29,086 nt of DNA, from positions 1 to 29,086 of the forward strand of contig CANHYD010000002.1 in assembly GCA_947464705.1 (NCBI GenBank). The letters are read 5' to 3'. The number at the start of each line of letters is the position of its first letter. The first letter of the stretch is position 1. Below the pieces are notes generated by a model. It ran no database searches, was not told where the DNA came from, and saw nothing but the letters and a program-made list of their open reading frames with translations. The position numbers were made by a program, and so were the translations under genes. The DNA comes from Verrucomicrobiota bacterium. GTDB lineage: Bacteria; Verrucomicrobiota; Verrucomicrobiia; Limisphaerales; UBA9464. Positions 15,456 to 23,323 of the stretch are shown here, one piece after another.

Positions 15456-17294
15456 ATGACGGATTCGGAGTCCCCAGTGGTGATTGGTATCGAATGCGGC
15501 GGCACCCGCACCGTGGCCTTGGCCGCGGCGGTGGGTGCTCGAGTGCCGCTGGCCCGGATCGAATCCGGACCCGCCAATTTGCGACTCACCTCAGACTTGG
15601 ACCTGCAGTCCCACTTCGACTCGTTGAGATCCCGTCTACCGGAAGCGGCCGCCATTGGCATCGGCATGGCCGGAGTGAGGACCGAAGAAGATCGGCAGCG
15701 CTTGCGGGCTTGCGTGGCAAGGGTTTGGCCATCGGTGCCGGTCCGTGTCGATCACGACCTGGTGAGCGCGCTCGAGGCCGCTTCTCTGGATGCCACCGAT
15801 CCCGTGGAGGCACGGGTCATTCTCTTGAGTGGCACGGGCTCGTGCTGCTTTGGCCGAAACCGCCGCGGAGTCACCGCCAAGGCCGGCGGATGGGGACACC
15901 AGTTGGGAGATCAGGGCAGCGGTTTCGCCATCGCTTATGCCGGATTGCGCGAGGCCATACGTCAGCTCGAACACACCGGCCGCATCGGTGCCCTCGGCCG
16001 CCGACTCCTCAAGGCCTCCGGACACAAAGACCCCGAAGCCTGGGTGGGCTGGATGCAGGCGGTTTCCAAGCGTGAAATCGCCGCATTGGCTCCAGCAGTG
16101 TTTGCAGCCGCGGCCCAAGGAGACCCGGGGGCCCATTCGATCATTGAGCGCTGTTTGGCAGAGTTGCTCGAGTTGGCCTTGGTCTGTGCGGGGCGACTGG
16201 ACCGGACCGGCAAGGCTCGGGTGGAATTCGTACTGGCGGGCAGTGTCTTCCTGCGTCAACCGCATTGGCTTCCGCACATTGAGAGCGTTCTTCGGGCTGT
16301 GCGCCCCAAGGCCGTGATCCGCTGCTTGGAGCGCGAATCGGCCTGGGGTGCCGTGGTCTTGGCCGAGCAGGCTCTGGCGTCCGGGGACAGTTCCCAGAAG
16401 CACCCAGTCACGAGGCCGGCTTTGGCGGTCCCGCCGCCGGTGGCTCGTCCCGAATCGACGGGAGTTTCCCCAACGGAGCAGCGGAACCCGCGTTCCCGGC
16501 ACCTCGACCGGATGCCTGTCGGCAAGGCCATCGACCTGATGTTGTCCGAGGACTCCCAGGTCCCCGCGGTCATCGGCCGGCACCGGGTGGCCTTGGCCCG
16601 GTTGATCCGCCTCGCCGAGGCTGCCATCCGCAGCGGAGGACGGTTGATTTATCTGGGTGCCGGCACCAGCGGCCGTCTCGGAGTCTTGGACGCCAGCGAA
16701 TGTCCGCCCACGTTTCGGACCCCGCCCGATTGGGTCCAGGGCATCATGGCCGGCGGCGAGAAAGCCTTGCACACCTCCGTGGAAGGAGCCGAAGACGACG
16801 CCGGGGCAGGGCGTGAAGCCCTCCGTCTCCGTCAGGTTTCCTCTAAAGATGTCGTGGTAGGCATCGCAGCCTCGGGGAGAACCCCTTATGTTTGGGGAGC
16901 ATTGGCCGAAGCCCGTGAAGCCGGAGCCCGCACCGCCTTGCTCTGCTTCAATCCGAACCTGAAATTCACCCGAAGCCTCCGGCCGGATGTCGTCCTTGCT
17001 ATCGACGTCGGCCCCGAGGTGCTCACCGGGTCCACCCGACTCAAGGCCGGCACCGCCACCAAGCTGGTCCTGAATATTCTCAGCACCCTCACCATGGTCC
17101 GCCTCGGCAAGGTTGAAGAGAACCTCATGATCGACCTGAACCCCTCCAACGTGAAACTGCGCGATCGCGCCCTTCGCATCGTTCAAGAGTTGACTCACGT
17201 CGCCCCGGAAGTCGCTCGGACTGCACTGGAGGGCTCTGGTTGGCGGGTGCAGGCCGCCGTTCAGACCTTGCGCCAAAAACGTGCCTGCTGCTGA
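15456..17294 (+). CDS. murQ: Bifunctional BadF-type amino-sugar kinase / N-acetylmuramic acid 6-phosphate etherase fusion
   Basis: A 612-residue single chain. Residues 1 to about 305 are a BadF/BcrA-type sugar kinase: IGIECGGTRTVALAA is the phosphate-1 motif, LLSGTGSCCFGRNRRG phosphate-2, and GGWGHQLGDQGSGFAIA a family block seen in GlcNAc/MurNAc kinases. Residues about 306-345 are a Pro/Ser/Arg-rich linker. From about 346 the MurQ etherase begins (HLDRMPVGKAIDLM). It has GAGTSGRLGVLDASECPPTF (401-420) with E415, SVEGAEDD with E446, GIAASGRTPYVWGAL, GPEVLTGSTRLKAGTATKL and NLMIDLNPSN. E415 and E446 keep the 31-residue spacing of the catalytic glutamates known from E. coli MurQ (E83, E114). 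Together the halves could phosphorylate MurNAc and cleave its lactyl ether to GlcNAc-6-phosphate in cell-wall recycling. No stop or frame break lies between the halves. The ATG at 15456 lacks a strong ribosome-binding site. Kinase substrate (MurNAc, GlcNAc or both) is not resolved. Confidence 0.9.
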   Translation: MTDSESPVVIGIECGGTRTVALAAAVGARVPLARIESGPANLRLTSDLDLQSHFDSLRSRLPEAAAIGIGMAGVRTEEDRQRLRACVARVWPSVPVRVDHDLVSALEAASLDATDPVEARVILLSGTGSCCFGRNRRGVTAKAGGWGHQLGDQGSGFAIAYAGLREAIRQLEHTGRIGALGRRLLKASGHKDPEAWVGWMQAVSKREIAALAPAVFAAAAQGDPGAHSIIERCLAELLELALVCAGRLDRTGKARVEFVLAGSVFLRQPHWLPHIESVLRAVRPKAVIRCLERESAWGAVVLAEQALASGDSSQKHPVTRPALAVPPPVARPESTGVSPTEQRNPRSRHLDRMPVGKAIDLMLSEDSQVPAVIGRHRVALARLIRLAEAAIRSGGRLIYLGAGTSGRLGVLDASECPPTFRTPPDWVQGIMAGGEKALHTSVEGAEDDAGAGREALRLRQVSSKDVVVGIAASGRTPYVWGALAEAREAGARTALLCFNPNLKFTRSLRPDVVLAIDVGPEVLTGSTRLKAGTATKLVLNILSTLTMVRLGKVEENLMIDLNPSNVKLRDRALRIVQELTHVAPEVARTALEGSGWRVQAAVQTLRQKRACC

Positions 17295-17417
17295 TTCTCC
17301 CGGGGGCTGTCCTCATCCCGGGAAATGACCGCAAATTTCCCCCTCGGCCAGAACGCATTTGCCAATCGACTGCCAAGGTGTTTGTTCTAGGTCTGGTTAG
17401 GTTTGGGGGGCAACGCG

Positions 17418-18188
17418 ATGAATCCCACGGTCATGCATGGTTTGGCGATCGGGCTGCTGGTCAGCTTCGGTATGGTGATCGGTATTGCGATCGTTTTTGC
17501 CACGTTGTATCGGCGCCACCTTCGGGCACTGCGAAAGACCCAGCGCTGGATAGATCCTCTCACGCCCCTGGTGGGTTCTGCTCAATCAGCCCTCACCCTG
17601 CCACTGCCCAACCGCTGGCTGGCCATCCGTAGTTCCAACACCGCCTACCTTCGGGAAATGCTGCATATCGGGCCTGATGAAGGTTCGCGGTGGTCCGAGG
17701 CCATGGCGCGGTCCCGCGAACGGATGATCTTCATTTCGCCGCCCTGGCGCGGTTGGTCGCTGGTGGTCGGTGCGGCCATCCCGGATCCTGCCGCCGATAT
17801 CGATCAACTCTACCGATTTCTGTCCGCCTTGAGCCGAGGAGTCGGCGAAGTCCAATTTTTTTCGGCCGATCGCGTGCTCAATCACCATGCGTGGGCGTGG
17901 CTCCGGGAAGGGAACGTGGTGCGGGCCTATGCTTGGGCCGGTGAGACCTTGTGGAGTCAGGGTGATCGGACCTTGGATGAACGACTCTTGGGCTTCACCT
18001 TCCACGATTACGGGGAGGCCGTTGAAGGCCCCGGCATTTGCGGAGGTCCCTCCGAGCAGCAGAACGCGGAGAGAGTGGCCTTGCTGGCTCGTCGTTGGAG
18101 CCTCGACCCATCCGAGGCCAGTGCGTATTTTCTCGCTCTGGAGATCTCCTCCCGCGTTCGTCGCAAGGGCCTCGATGAGACCGATTGA
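17418..18188 (+). CDS. Membrane-anchored protein of unknown function
   Basis: A 256-residue protein I cannot assign to a named family. The ATG at 17418 has GGGGGG (17405-17410) seven bases upstream. Residues about 6-28 are one hydrophobic helix followed by RRHLRALRK, so the remainder is probably cytoplasmic. The soluble part contains the pattern YLREMLHIG, RMIFISPPWRGWSLVVGAA, LPD-like IPDPAADIDQLYRFLSAL, EVQFFSADRVLNHHAWAWL and VVRAYAWAGETLWSQGD. The dense aromatic residues suggest a conserved fold rather than a spurious frame, and I have the impression of similar hypothetical proteins in other bacteria. There is no signal peptide cleavage site and no recognised catalytic motif. It sits 123 bp after the kinase-MurQ gene and 124 bp before the PEPCK-like gene, all on the same strand. 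Co-regulation with either is unproven. Confidence 0.75.
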   Translation: MNPTVMHGLAIGLLVSFGMVIGIAIVFATLYRRHLRALRKTQRWIDPLTPLVGSAQSALTLPLPNRWLAIRSSNTAYLREMLHIGPDEGSRWSEAMARSRERMIFISPPWRGWSLVVGAAIPDPAADIDQLYRFLSALSRGVGEVQFFSADRVLNHHAWAWLREGNVVRAYAWAGETLWSQGDRTLDERLLGFTFHDYGEAVEGPGICGGPSEQQNAERVALLARRWSLDPSEASAYFLALEISSRVRRKGLDETD

Positions 18189-18312
18189 TCTCCCCTCAGC
18201 GCTCCGAATCAGCGCCTGCCGACCCGGAACTATTCTCAGGACTTGAAGGCGAATCATTCCGGGTTGAGTGTTATCCCGGCGGTCGCCCCAAAAAATTCGC
18301 CCCACCTAGGCC

Positions 18313-21300
18313 ATGACCCGTTCCATTGGACTGAATCCACCCAACCCCACTGATCTCCACCGGCACATCAACCTGAAACTGGCCGAGTTGGGCCTGACAG
18401 GTGTTGCGCTGCCCGGTGAAACTCAGACTCTGGACTCTTTGCTGGAGAGTTTCATCGCCCAGGGCCGTGAGAAGGACCGTCTGCTTTCCCGTTACGCCAG
18501 TCCGGTGGACCGCCGGATCAACAACTTCATCCACGATTACCTGACCGATACGGCCGTCCCTCGGGAATTGCCGCGGAACACCTTCGTCTTGGACCAATAC
18601 GGCCTGGCCCGTGTCCTCTCCCTGCCTCCCGACAAAGACGAAGTCGCCTCGCCGAGGCTGCGCAGCTACCGATTGCGCAACGGAATCCTGCACAATCCAA
18701 AGTCGGACCGGCGGACCACTTCGGGCATCTTCCATGTCACCGAGGGCGGGTTGCCCATCCCGGACGACAAGAAAGGCGTTCCCAAGGCGGTGTTCGCGGA
18801 CCTTCTGGCGCGCGCGCTGCAACCGCCTGAAGAGCTCCTCCATCTGCCGTTCACCGCTTCCGGAGCCAAACCGGCGGCTTGCATGGTCTCGCTGCTGATC
18901 CGCCCGGTCATCTGCCCGGAGGTTCCCGGCGTGATGCCCCGCAAGAGCATGGAGATTCGCTTCTTCGTGCCGGGATCGCTGGTGGCCAACCTCGACTTCG
19001 TCGAGAGCATCTTCGGGAACGCCGGCGATCCGTTGCTCCCGGAGAATGACGCTTCCCTCGATGCCGAACATTGGAGTGGGCACACCGGATGCGTCATCCT
19101 GGCTCCGCACCTCAATGGGCTCACCAAGAAGGAAGTGGGGCTTCCGCATCGGGACGAGGCCACCGAGCGCCAGCGTCGGGACGGCATGTGCTGGTCCGAT
19201 CCCAGGGAGCTCTACAACGACGGGAACGCCTTCAAGCTGACCGCACGAGATGCTTCCGGTGTCATCGTGACCCTCATTTCGGACAACTACTTCGGCTACT
19301 GCAAGAAGGAGGTCAAAACCCAGATCAGCTTCGCCGCCAACCTTTTCGGCCTGGTCGAGGAAGAGCACGCCGGCGGAGCGTTGGTCTTTGCCCGTCACGA
19401 TTTGGGCAGCGAATACGACGCCCAACAACACCGCGCCGATTTCCCTTACAGTTTCTCGGAAGTCGCCCGGTTGATTCCCAATGCACTGAACCTCCAGCCC
19501 GAGGGACATGCCATCGACCGGCAATTTCCGACGGTGATCTATGTTCCTGAGAACGCCCGTTTCGACATCGAGTCGCTGACAGTCCGATGGGACGATGCCG
19601 GGAAATCCCAGTCCATCCGACTCCGACGAGACCATCACTACCTCCTTCCCAGTGGATTTCGGGTACATCTGGAGCCGCCGGCCATGCCGGCCCGGGCCTG
19701 GCGTCTGGTCGGAACCCGTCCGGAGGGAACCCTTTGTCACAAGCCCTGCACGGTCTCCGGCGGCGGTAAGAGCGAGATCTCCAAGCCCATCACCGACGCC
19801 ATCCTCTTCGGTTCGGTCTTCGTTGCCGACCTAGCGCAGGATTTCGACCGAGTGGCCGTCGTGGTGGCTCGAGACTTTTCCCAACGTTTCCGCGATCCTG
19901 CCCGTAATGGGTCCGACCAGCGACCCATCCTGAGCCCGCGCCGCACCCTGGGCTCGGTCATCAAGCTCCTGACACCGAGCGAGGATTTTTCCGACGAACA
20001 CAATGCCTGGATCGGTTCCGTGCCTCCGTATATCCGGGAATTGGTGCTTGTCGTGAAACGCTTCTGGCAGCCCTCGTGGGGCGAGGACTGGCGCTCACAT
20101 TTCAGCGTCGATGTCATCAACGGCACCCCTGCCAACGAGCTGCGACTGGGGCGCAAGCGATTGGTCACCCAGTTCCTGCGCGTGGGTTATGACGACGACG
20201 GAGCCTGGCGCACTTTCGGTCTGCGGAAGGATTACCTCCCGGCCTTCAAGCTTCAGATGGAAGACGACATCACGGCCAGCGTGACCGTGCCGCGCAGCCA
20301 GTTGCCGGGCTTGGACCCCCAGAGCGTTTATCCGTCGCTCAAATTTGTTCAGAACACCGAGTTCCGGCTTTTCCAACGACCGGATGACGCGATTCATCGC
20401 GGGTATGACAAAGCCGCCGAAGCGGACTTTGCGGGTGGCGGTTGCTTCTTTAGCAATTACGAACCCATCTCACGCCAGCAGGCGCGCGAGCTCGTCGATG
20501 ATGCCGTCGGTCTGAATCAATACACCGCGCCCATGCGGGCTCTGATCGAAGCGGCTGCAGCCTCGGAACCGGGCGATGGGTCTCCCGAATGGATCGTCGT
20601 CACCTCTCATCCTCGATTGGTGGATGGTAAACCCTCGAAGAATCCTCGATATCTTCAGACGCGTCCGGATCTCTTGGATGACCTAGGGCGTCATCTGACC
20701 ACCATGTCTGCTCGACTGGCGCGGCGCTTGGGCACCGATCGTCCCGTGTACACGCCGGTGCATGCCGTCTTGGCGGGTCGCCGGAACAACCCGGCCGAAC
20801 CCGGAGTGCGTCCGCTGGCCTGTTATGGCCCGATCCATCACATGGAGTTGCCGGAGGCGTTCATGGAGTTCATCTCCAGCATGACCGGCAAGTCCCCGTC
20901 GACGACCGGGGCTGGCAGCGAGGGAGCTCTCACCAAGGGCCCCTTCAATGCACTGCCTCCGATCTACGATCTCAATGCGGCCTTCGTGAGTCTGGCCGTC
21001 TCCGAGAACCCCGTGTTCCTGACCAGTGCCGGATGCCTCGGGCCCAAGACCCGCGTGGATCACGACGTCAGTCTGCTCGTGCCAGAGGTCTGGTGCCGGA
21101 TGGGTGTCACGGAGCGGGATCCGGCCTTCCTGATTGCCAACGGGTACCTCGAGCGCGTGGCGGATTTCACCCACGAGGGGCGGACCGTTCCGGCCAGTCG
21201 CCTGGGTTGGCGTGTCACGCTCAAGTTCGTGAACGACTTCCTGGGGCGTGTTTTCAACCACCCCCATGCCGTCCTGGTGGAGAACATGTTGCGACCCGAG

Positions 21301-21753
21301 ATGCAGGATGCGGCGCAATATGCCGATTCGGTGGACAATATTGCGGCGACTCACCGTCGCGTGGCGCAACATTACTTCGACGACGGTTCCATTCACCAGG
21401 CCGTGCCACCGCTGCGGGCTCTCCTCCACATCATGCGCGATGGAATCAGCGAGGGATTGACTCTCGAAGATCCCGCCTTCCGCGCGATGTTCAAACGGGA
21501 GAGTGTTTTGGGGAGTCCGTGGTACCGCGCTCGATTGGAGATGCGGCGCGAGTTGGAAGTGCGTCACTGGAACACCGTGTCCACCTACATTGAGCGGTTG
21601 CTCAGCCGTTCGGAATATGCGCGGGAAGCAGAGCGACTGGGCCTGCACGAGCGGCGGTCCTACGCCCGTGTCATGCTGGAGCGCAGTCGCTCCGAGCAGC
21701 GTATCGGGGAACTGACCGGGACGATCGGAGTCGAGCCAGCCGTCTATCGGTAA
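18313..21753 (+). CDS. Putative pyrophosphate-type PEP carboxykinase-like protein
   Basis: A 1146-residue soluble-looking protein without a signal peptide. The sequence around residues 324-352 reads DNYFGYCKKEVKTQ followed by SFAANLF and VEEEH. The second Lys of KK (K332) and H352 are exactly 20 residues apart, as are the Mn-ligand Lys and His of GTP-dependent PEPCK (YGGNSLLGKKCF and AEHM). A second block, VSGGGKSEISKP (G483-K486), looks like the PEPCK P-loop, with D506 or D510 about 20 residues later where PEPCK has its metal-binding Asp pair. Between the blocks are about 130 extra residues. The length of about 1,150 matches the PPi-dependent PEPCKs described from Entamoeba and Propionibacterium, which interconvert PEP, CO2 and phosphate with oxaloacetate and PPi. 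Motif spacing was compared with sequences from memory, so the call is a strong hypothesis. The ATG at 18313 has only AGG four bases upstream. A hairpin and T-run follow the TAA directly. Confidence 0.62.
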   Translation: MTRSIGLNPPNPTDLHRHINLKLAELGLTGVALPGETQTLDSLLESFIAQGREKDRLLSRYASPVDRRINNFIHDYLTDTAVPRELPRNTFVLDQYGLARVLSLPPDKDEVASPRLRSYRLRNGILHNPKSDRRTTSGIFHVTEGGLPIPDDKKGVPKAVFADLLARALQPPEELLHLPFTASGAKPAACMVSLLIRPVICPEVPGVMPRKSMEIRFFVPGSLVANLDFVESIFGNAGDPLLPENDASLDAEHWSGHTGCVILAPHLNGLTKKEVGLPHRDEATERQRRDGMCWSDPRELYNDGNAFKLTARDASGVIVTLISDNYFGYCKKEVKTQISFAANLFGLVEEEHAGGALVFARHDLGSEYDAQQHRADFPYSFSEVARLIPNALNLQPEGHAIDRQFPTVIYVPENARFDIESLTVRWDDAGKSQSIRLRRDHHYLLPSGFRVHLEPPAMPARAWRLVGTRPEGTLCHKPCTVSGGGKSEISKPITDAILFGSVFVADLAQDFDRVAVVVARDFSQRFRDPARNGSDQRPILSPRRTLGSVIKLLTPSEDFSDEHNAWIGSVPPYIRELVLVVKRFWQPSWGEDWRSHFSVDVINGTPANELRLGRKRLVTQFLRVGYDDDGAWRTFGLRKDYLPAFKLQMEDDITASVTVPRSQLPGLDPQSVYPSLKFVQNTEFRLFQRPDDAIHRGYDKAAEADFAGGGCFFSNYEPISRQQARELVDDAVGLNQYTAPMRALIEAAAASEPGDGSPEWIVVTSHPRLVDGKPSKNPRYLQTRPDLLDDLGRHLTTMSARLARRLGTDRPVYTPVHAVLAGRRNNPAEPGVRPLACYGPIHHMELPEAFMEFISSMTGKSPSTTGAGSEGALTKGPFNALPPIYDLNAAFVSLAVSENPVFLTSAGCLGPKTRVDHDVSLLVPEVWCRMGVTERDPAFLIANGYLERVADFTHEGRTVPASRLGWRVTLKFVNDFLGRVFNHPHAVLVENMLRPEMQDAAQYADSVDNIAATHRRVAQHYFDDGSIHQAVPPLRALLHIMRDGISEGLTLEDPAFRAMFKRESVLGSPWYRARLEMRRELEVRHWNTVSTYIERLLSRSEYAREAERLGLHERRSYARVMLERSRSEQRIGELTGTIGVEPAVYR

Positions 21754-21792
21754 CACCCGCTCCCGCGAGGTGAGGTTGCGGGGTGAGTTTTT
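21754..21792 (+). terminator. Intrinsic terminator after the PEPCK-like gene
   Basis: Directly after the TAA, CACCCGC (21754-21760) can pair with GCGGGGTG (21778-21785) with one bulged base and a 17-base loop, followed by AGTTTTT ending at 21792. The stem plus five T's suits rho-independent termination of the rightward transcript; the large loop weakens it. Confidence 0.5.
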
Positions 21793-21793
21793 G

Positions 21794-21835
21794 CAGTGAG
21801 GCGTTGGCGTGGGTTTTCACGCCACGCCTTCACTG
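21794..21835. terminator. Long hairpin between convergent genes
   Basis: Arms of 18 bases (21794-21811 and 21818-21835) pair over 17 bp with one bulged base on each side and a six-base loop, GGTTTT. It lies 25 bases downstream of the DUF1501 stop on the minus strand and just after the rightward terminator. Neither strand shows a U-tract after the stem, so it may stop transcription with a factor, block readthrough from both sides, or protect the 3' end of an mRNA. Confidence 0.5.
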
Positions 21836-21860
21836 GGCTCCCAATCGGGATCGTTTCAGT

Positions 21861-23306
21861 CTAGGCCAAGATGTTCCGCACCACGTGCCCGTGCACGTCG
21901 GTGAGGCGGAAATCGCGGCCGGCATGGTGATAAGTGAGCTTCTCGTGGTCGAAGCCCAAGCAGTGCAGAATCGTGGCTTGGAGGTCATGTACATGGACGG
22001 GGTTCTCGACCACATGGAATCCCAAGTCGTCGGTGGCCCCATAGCTCATGCCGGCCCGGATGCCGCCGCCGGCCATCCAGACACTGTAGGCCTGTGGGTG
22101 ATGATCCCGACCCTGGCTGCGACCTAGAGCCGGGTTGGATTCCACCATAGGAGTGCGGCCAAATTCGCCGCCCCAGATCACCAGTGTGTCGTCCAACAAG
22201 CCCCGCTGCTTCAGATCGAGCACCAATGCGGCACTGGCTTGGTCGGTGGTTGCCGCATTGCTGCGGACATTGCCAACCACGTCGGAATGGGCGTCCCAGC
22301 CCTCATGATACAAGTTCACGAAGCGGACCCCGCGCTCGATCATCCGCCGGGCCAAGAGACAGGCACGCGCGAAGGACGGCTTGGCTGGGTCACACCCGTA
22401 CATCTTCAGGGTCTCCGGGGATTCTCCGCGCAGATCCATCAGTTCCGGGGCCGAGGTCTGGAGCCGGAACGCCATTTCGTAGGAGGCAATTCGGGTGGCG
22501 ATTTCCGGGTCTCCCACGGTGCCGAGGCGCTTTTGGTTCAGGTCGGCGACGAGATCGAGCGTGTCGCGTTGGAGACGGGTGTCGATGCCAGCCGGGTTGT
22601 CGACGTTCAGGATGGGCGGGCCTTGGTTGCGCAGGCGCACCCCGGTGTGGACCGTCGGTAGAAAACCACTAGACCACAGTGCGGCCCCCCCGCTGAGGCC
22701 ACCCCCCGTGCTCATGACAACGAAGGCGGGCAGGTTCTGGGATTCGGACCCAAGGCCGTAGAGCACCCAGGAGCCCAGACTTGGGCGACCGGGTTGGGAG
22801 AATCCGGTGTTGAAGAAAATCTGCGCTGGCGCGTGGTTGAACTGGTCGGTGCGCACCGAACGCACCAGACAGATGTCATCGACAATCTTGCCGAGGTGCG
22901 GGAGGACCTCGGAGATCTCGGTGCCTGACTGGCCGTGGCGGGCGAACTTGAAACGCGGGCCGAGCACCGCGGCATCCGGTCGGATGAAGGCATAGCGCTG
23001 GCCGCCGATCACCGACGGGGGCAGGGGGCGCCCCTCCAGCTTGGCCAGTTCCGGCTTGTGATCGAAGAGCTCCAGTTGACTCGGAGCCCCCCCCATGAAG
23101 AGGTGGATCACCCGCTTGGCCCGGCCTGGGAAATGAGGGGATTGGGCCGCCGCGGCCGGGGTTCCTGCCAGAGGCGAGGCCGAAAGACGATGGCCCCAGC
23201 GGTCGGTCAGCAATCCGGCCAAGGCGATTTTGCCCAAGCCGACACCGCAATCTCGGAAGAAATGCCGTCGGCTGACGTGATGCGGATGAAGGTCGAAGGG
23301 ATTCAT
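21861..23306 (-). CDS. DUF1501 family Tat-exported protein
   Basis: A 481-residue DUF1501 protein. VSRRHFFRDCGVGLGKIALA near the N-terminus is a twin-arginine-type signal, implying folded export. Core family blocks are HLFMGGAPSQLELFDHKP, LPHLGKIVDDICLVRSV, HAPAQIFFNTGF, RMIERGVRFVNLYHEGWDAH and VIWGGEFGRTP, plus GRDHHPQAYSVWMAGGGI. The fold is sulfatase/alkaline-phosphatase-like, and His/Asp residues in these blocks probably bind metal. Activity is not established. DUF1501 genes in Planctomycetota and Verrucomicrobiota nearly always sit next to a PSD1 gene, as here: the PSD1 stop is 17 bases upstream, so the two form an operon. The pair is thought to act in the periplasm, possibly on complex carbohydrates (inference from genomic context in the literature). 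The ATG at 23306 is clear. Confidence 0.93.
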   Translation of the reverse strand: MNPFDLHPHHVSRRHFFRDCGVGLGKIALAGLLTDRWGHRLSASPLAGTPAAAAQSPHFPGRAKRVIHLFMGGAPSQLELFDHKPELAKLEGRPLPPSVIGGQRYAFIRPDAAVLGPRFKFARHGQSGTEISEVLPHLGKIVDDICLVRSVRTDQFNHAPAQIFFNTGFSQPGRPSLGSWVLYGLGSESQNLPAFVVMSTGGGLSGGAALWSSGFLPTVHTGVRLRNQGPPILNVDNPAGIDTRLQRDTLDLVADLNQKRLGTVGDPEIATRIASYEMAFRLQTSAPELMDLRGESPETLKMYGCDPAKPSFARACLLARRMIERGVRFVNLYHEGWDAHSDVVGNVRSNAATTDQASAALVLDLKQRGLLDDTLVIWGGEFGRTPMVESNPALGRSQGRDHHPQAYSVWMAGGGIRAGMSYGATDDLGFHVVENPVHVHDLQATILHCLGFDHEKLTYHHAGRDFRLTDVHGHVVRNILA

Positions 23307-23323
23307 GGAGGTCGGGAATGGGT

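Noticed and set aside
15636..17276. 546-codon open frame antisense to the kinase-MurQ fusion
   Set aside because: Explained by GC-rich third positions of the real gene; no motif and no start signal.
17298..17323. TCCCGGG/CCCGGGA inverted repeat after the kinase-MurQ gene
   Set aside because: Seven base pairs, 12-base loop, no T-tract; CCCGGG is self-complementary and common in this GC-rich DNA.
18189..18312. TTGAAG and TGTTAT as a promoter for the PEPCK-like gene
   Set aside because: The spacing of 20 bases is too long for a sigma-70 promoter, and the match is otherwise poor.
18271..19740. 489-codon open frame antisense to the PEPCK-like gene
   Set aside because: Mirror of a GC-rich coding region without domain features.
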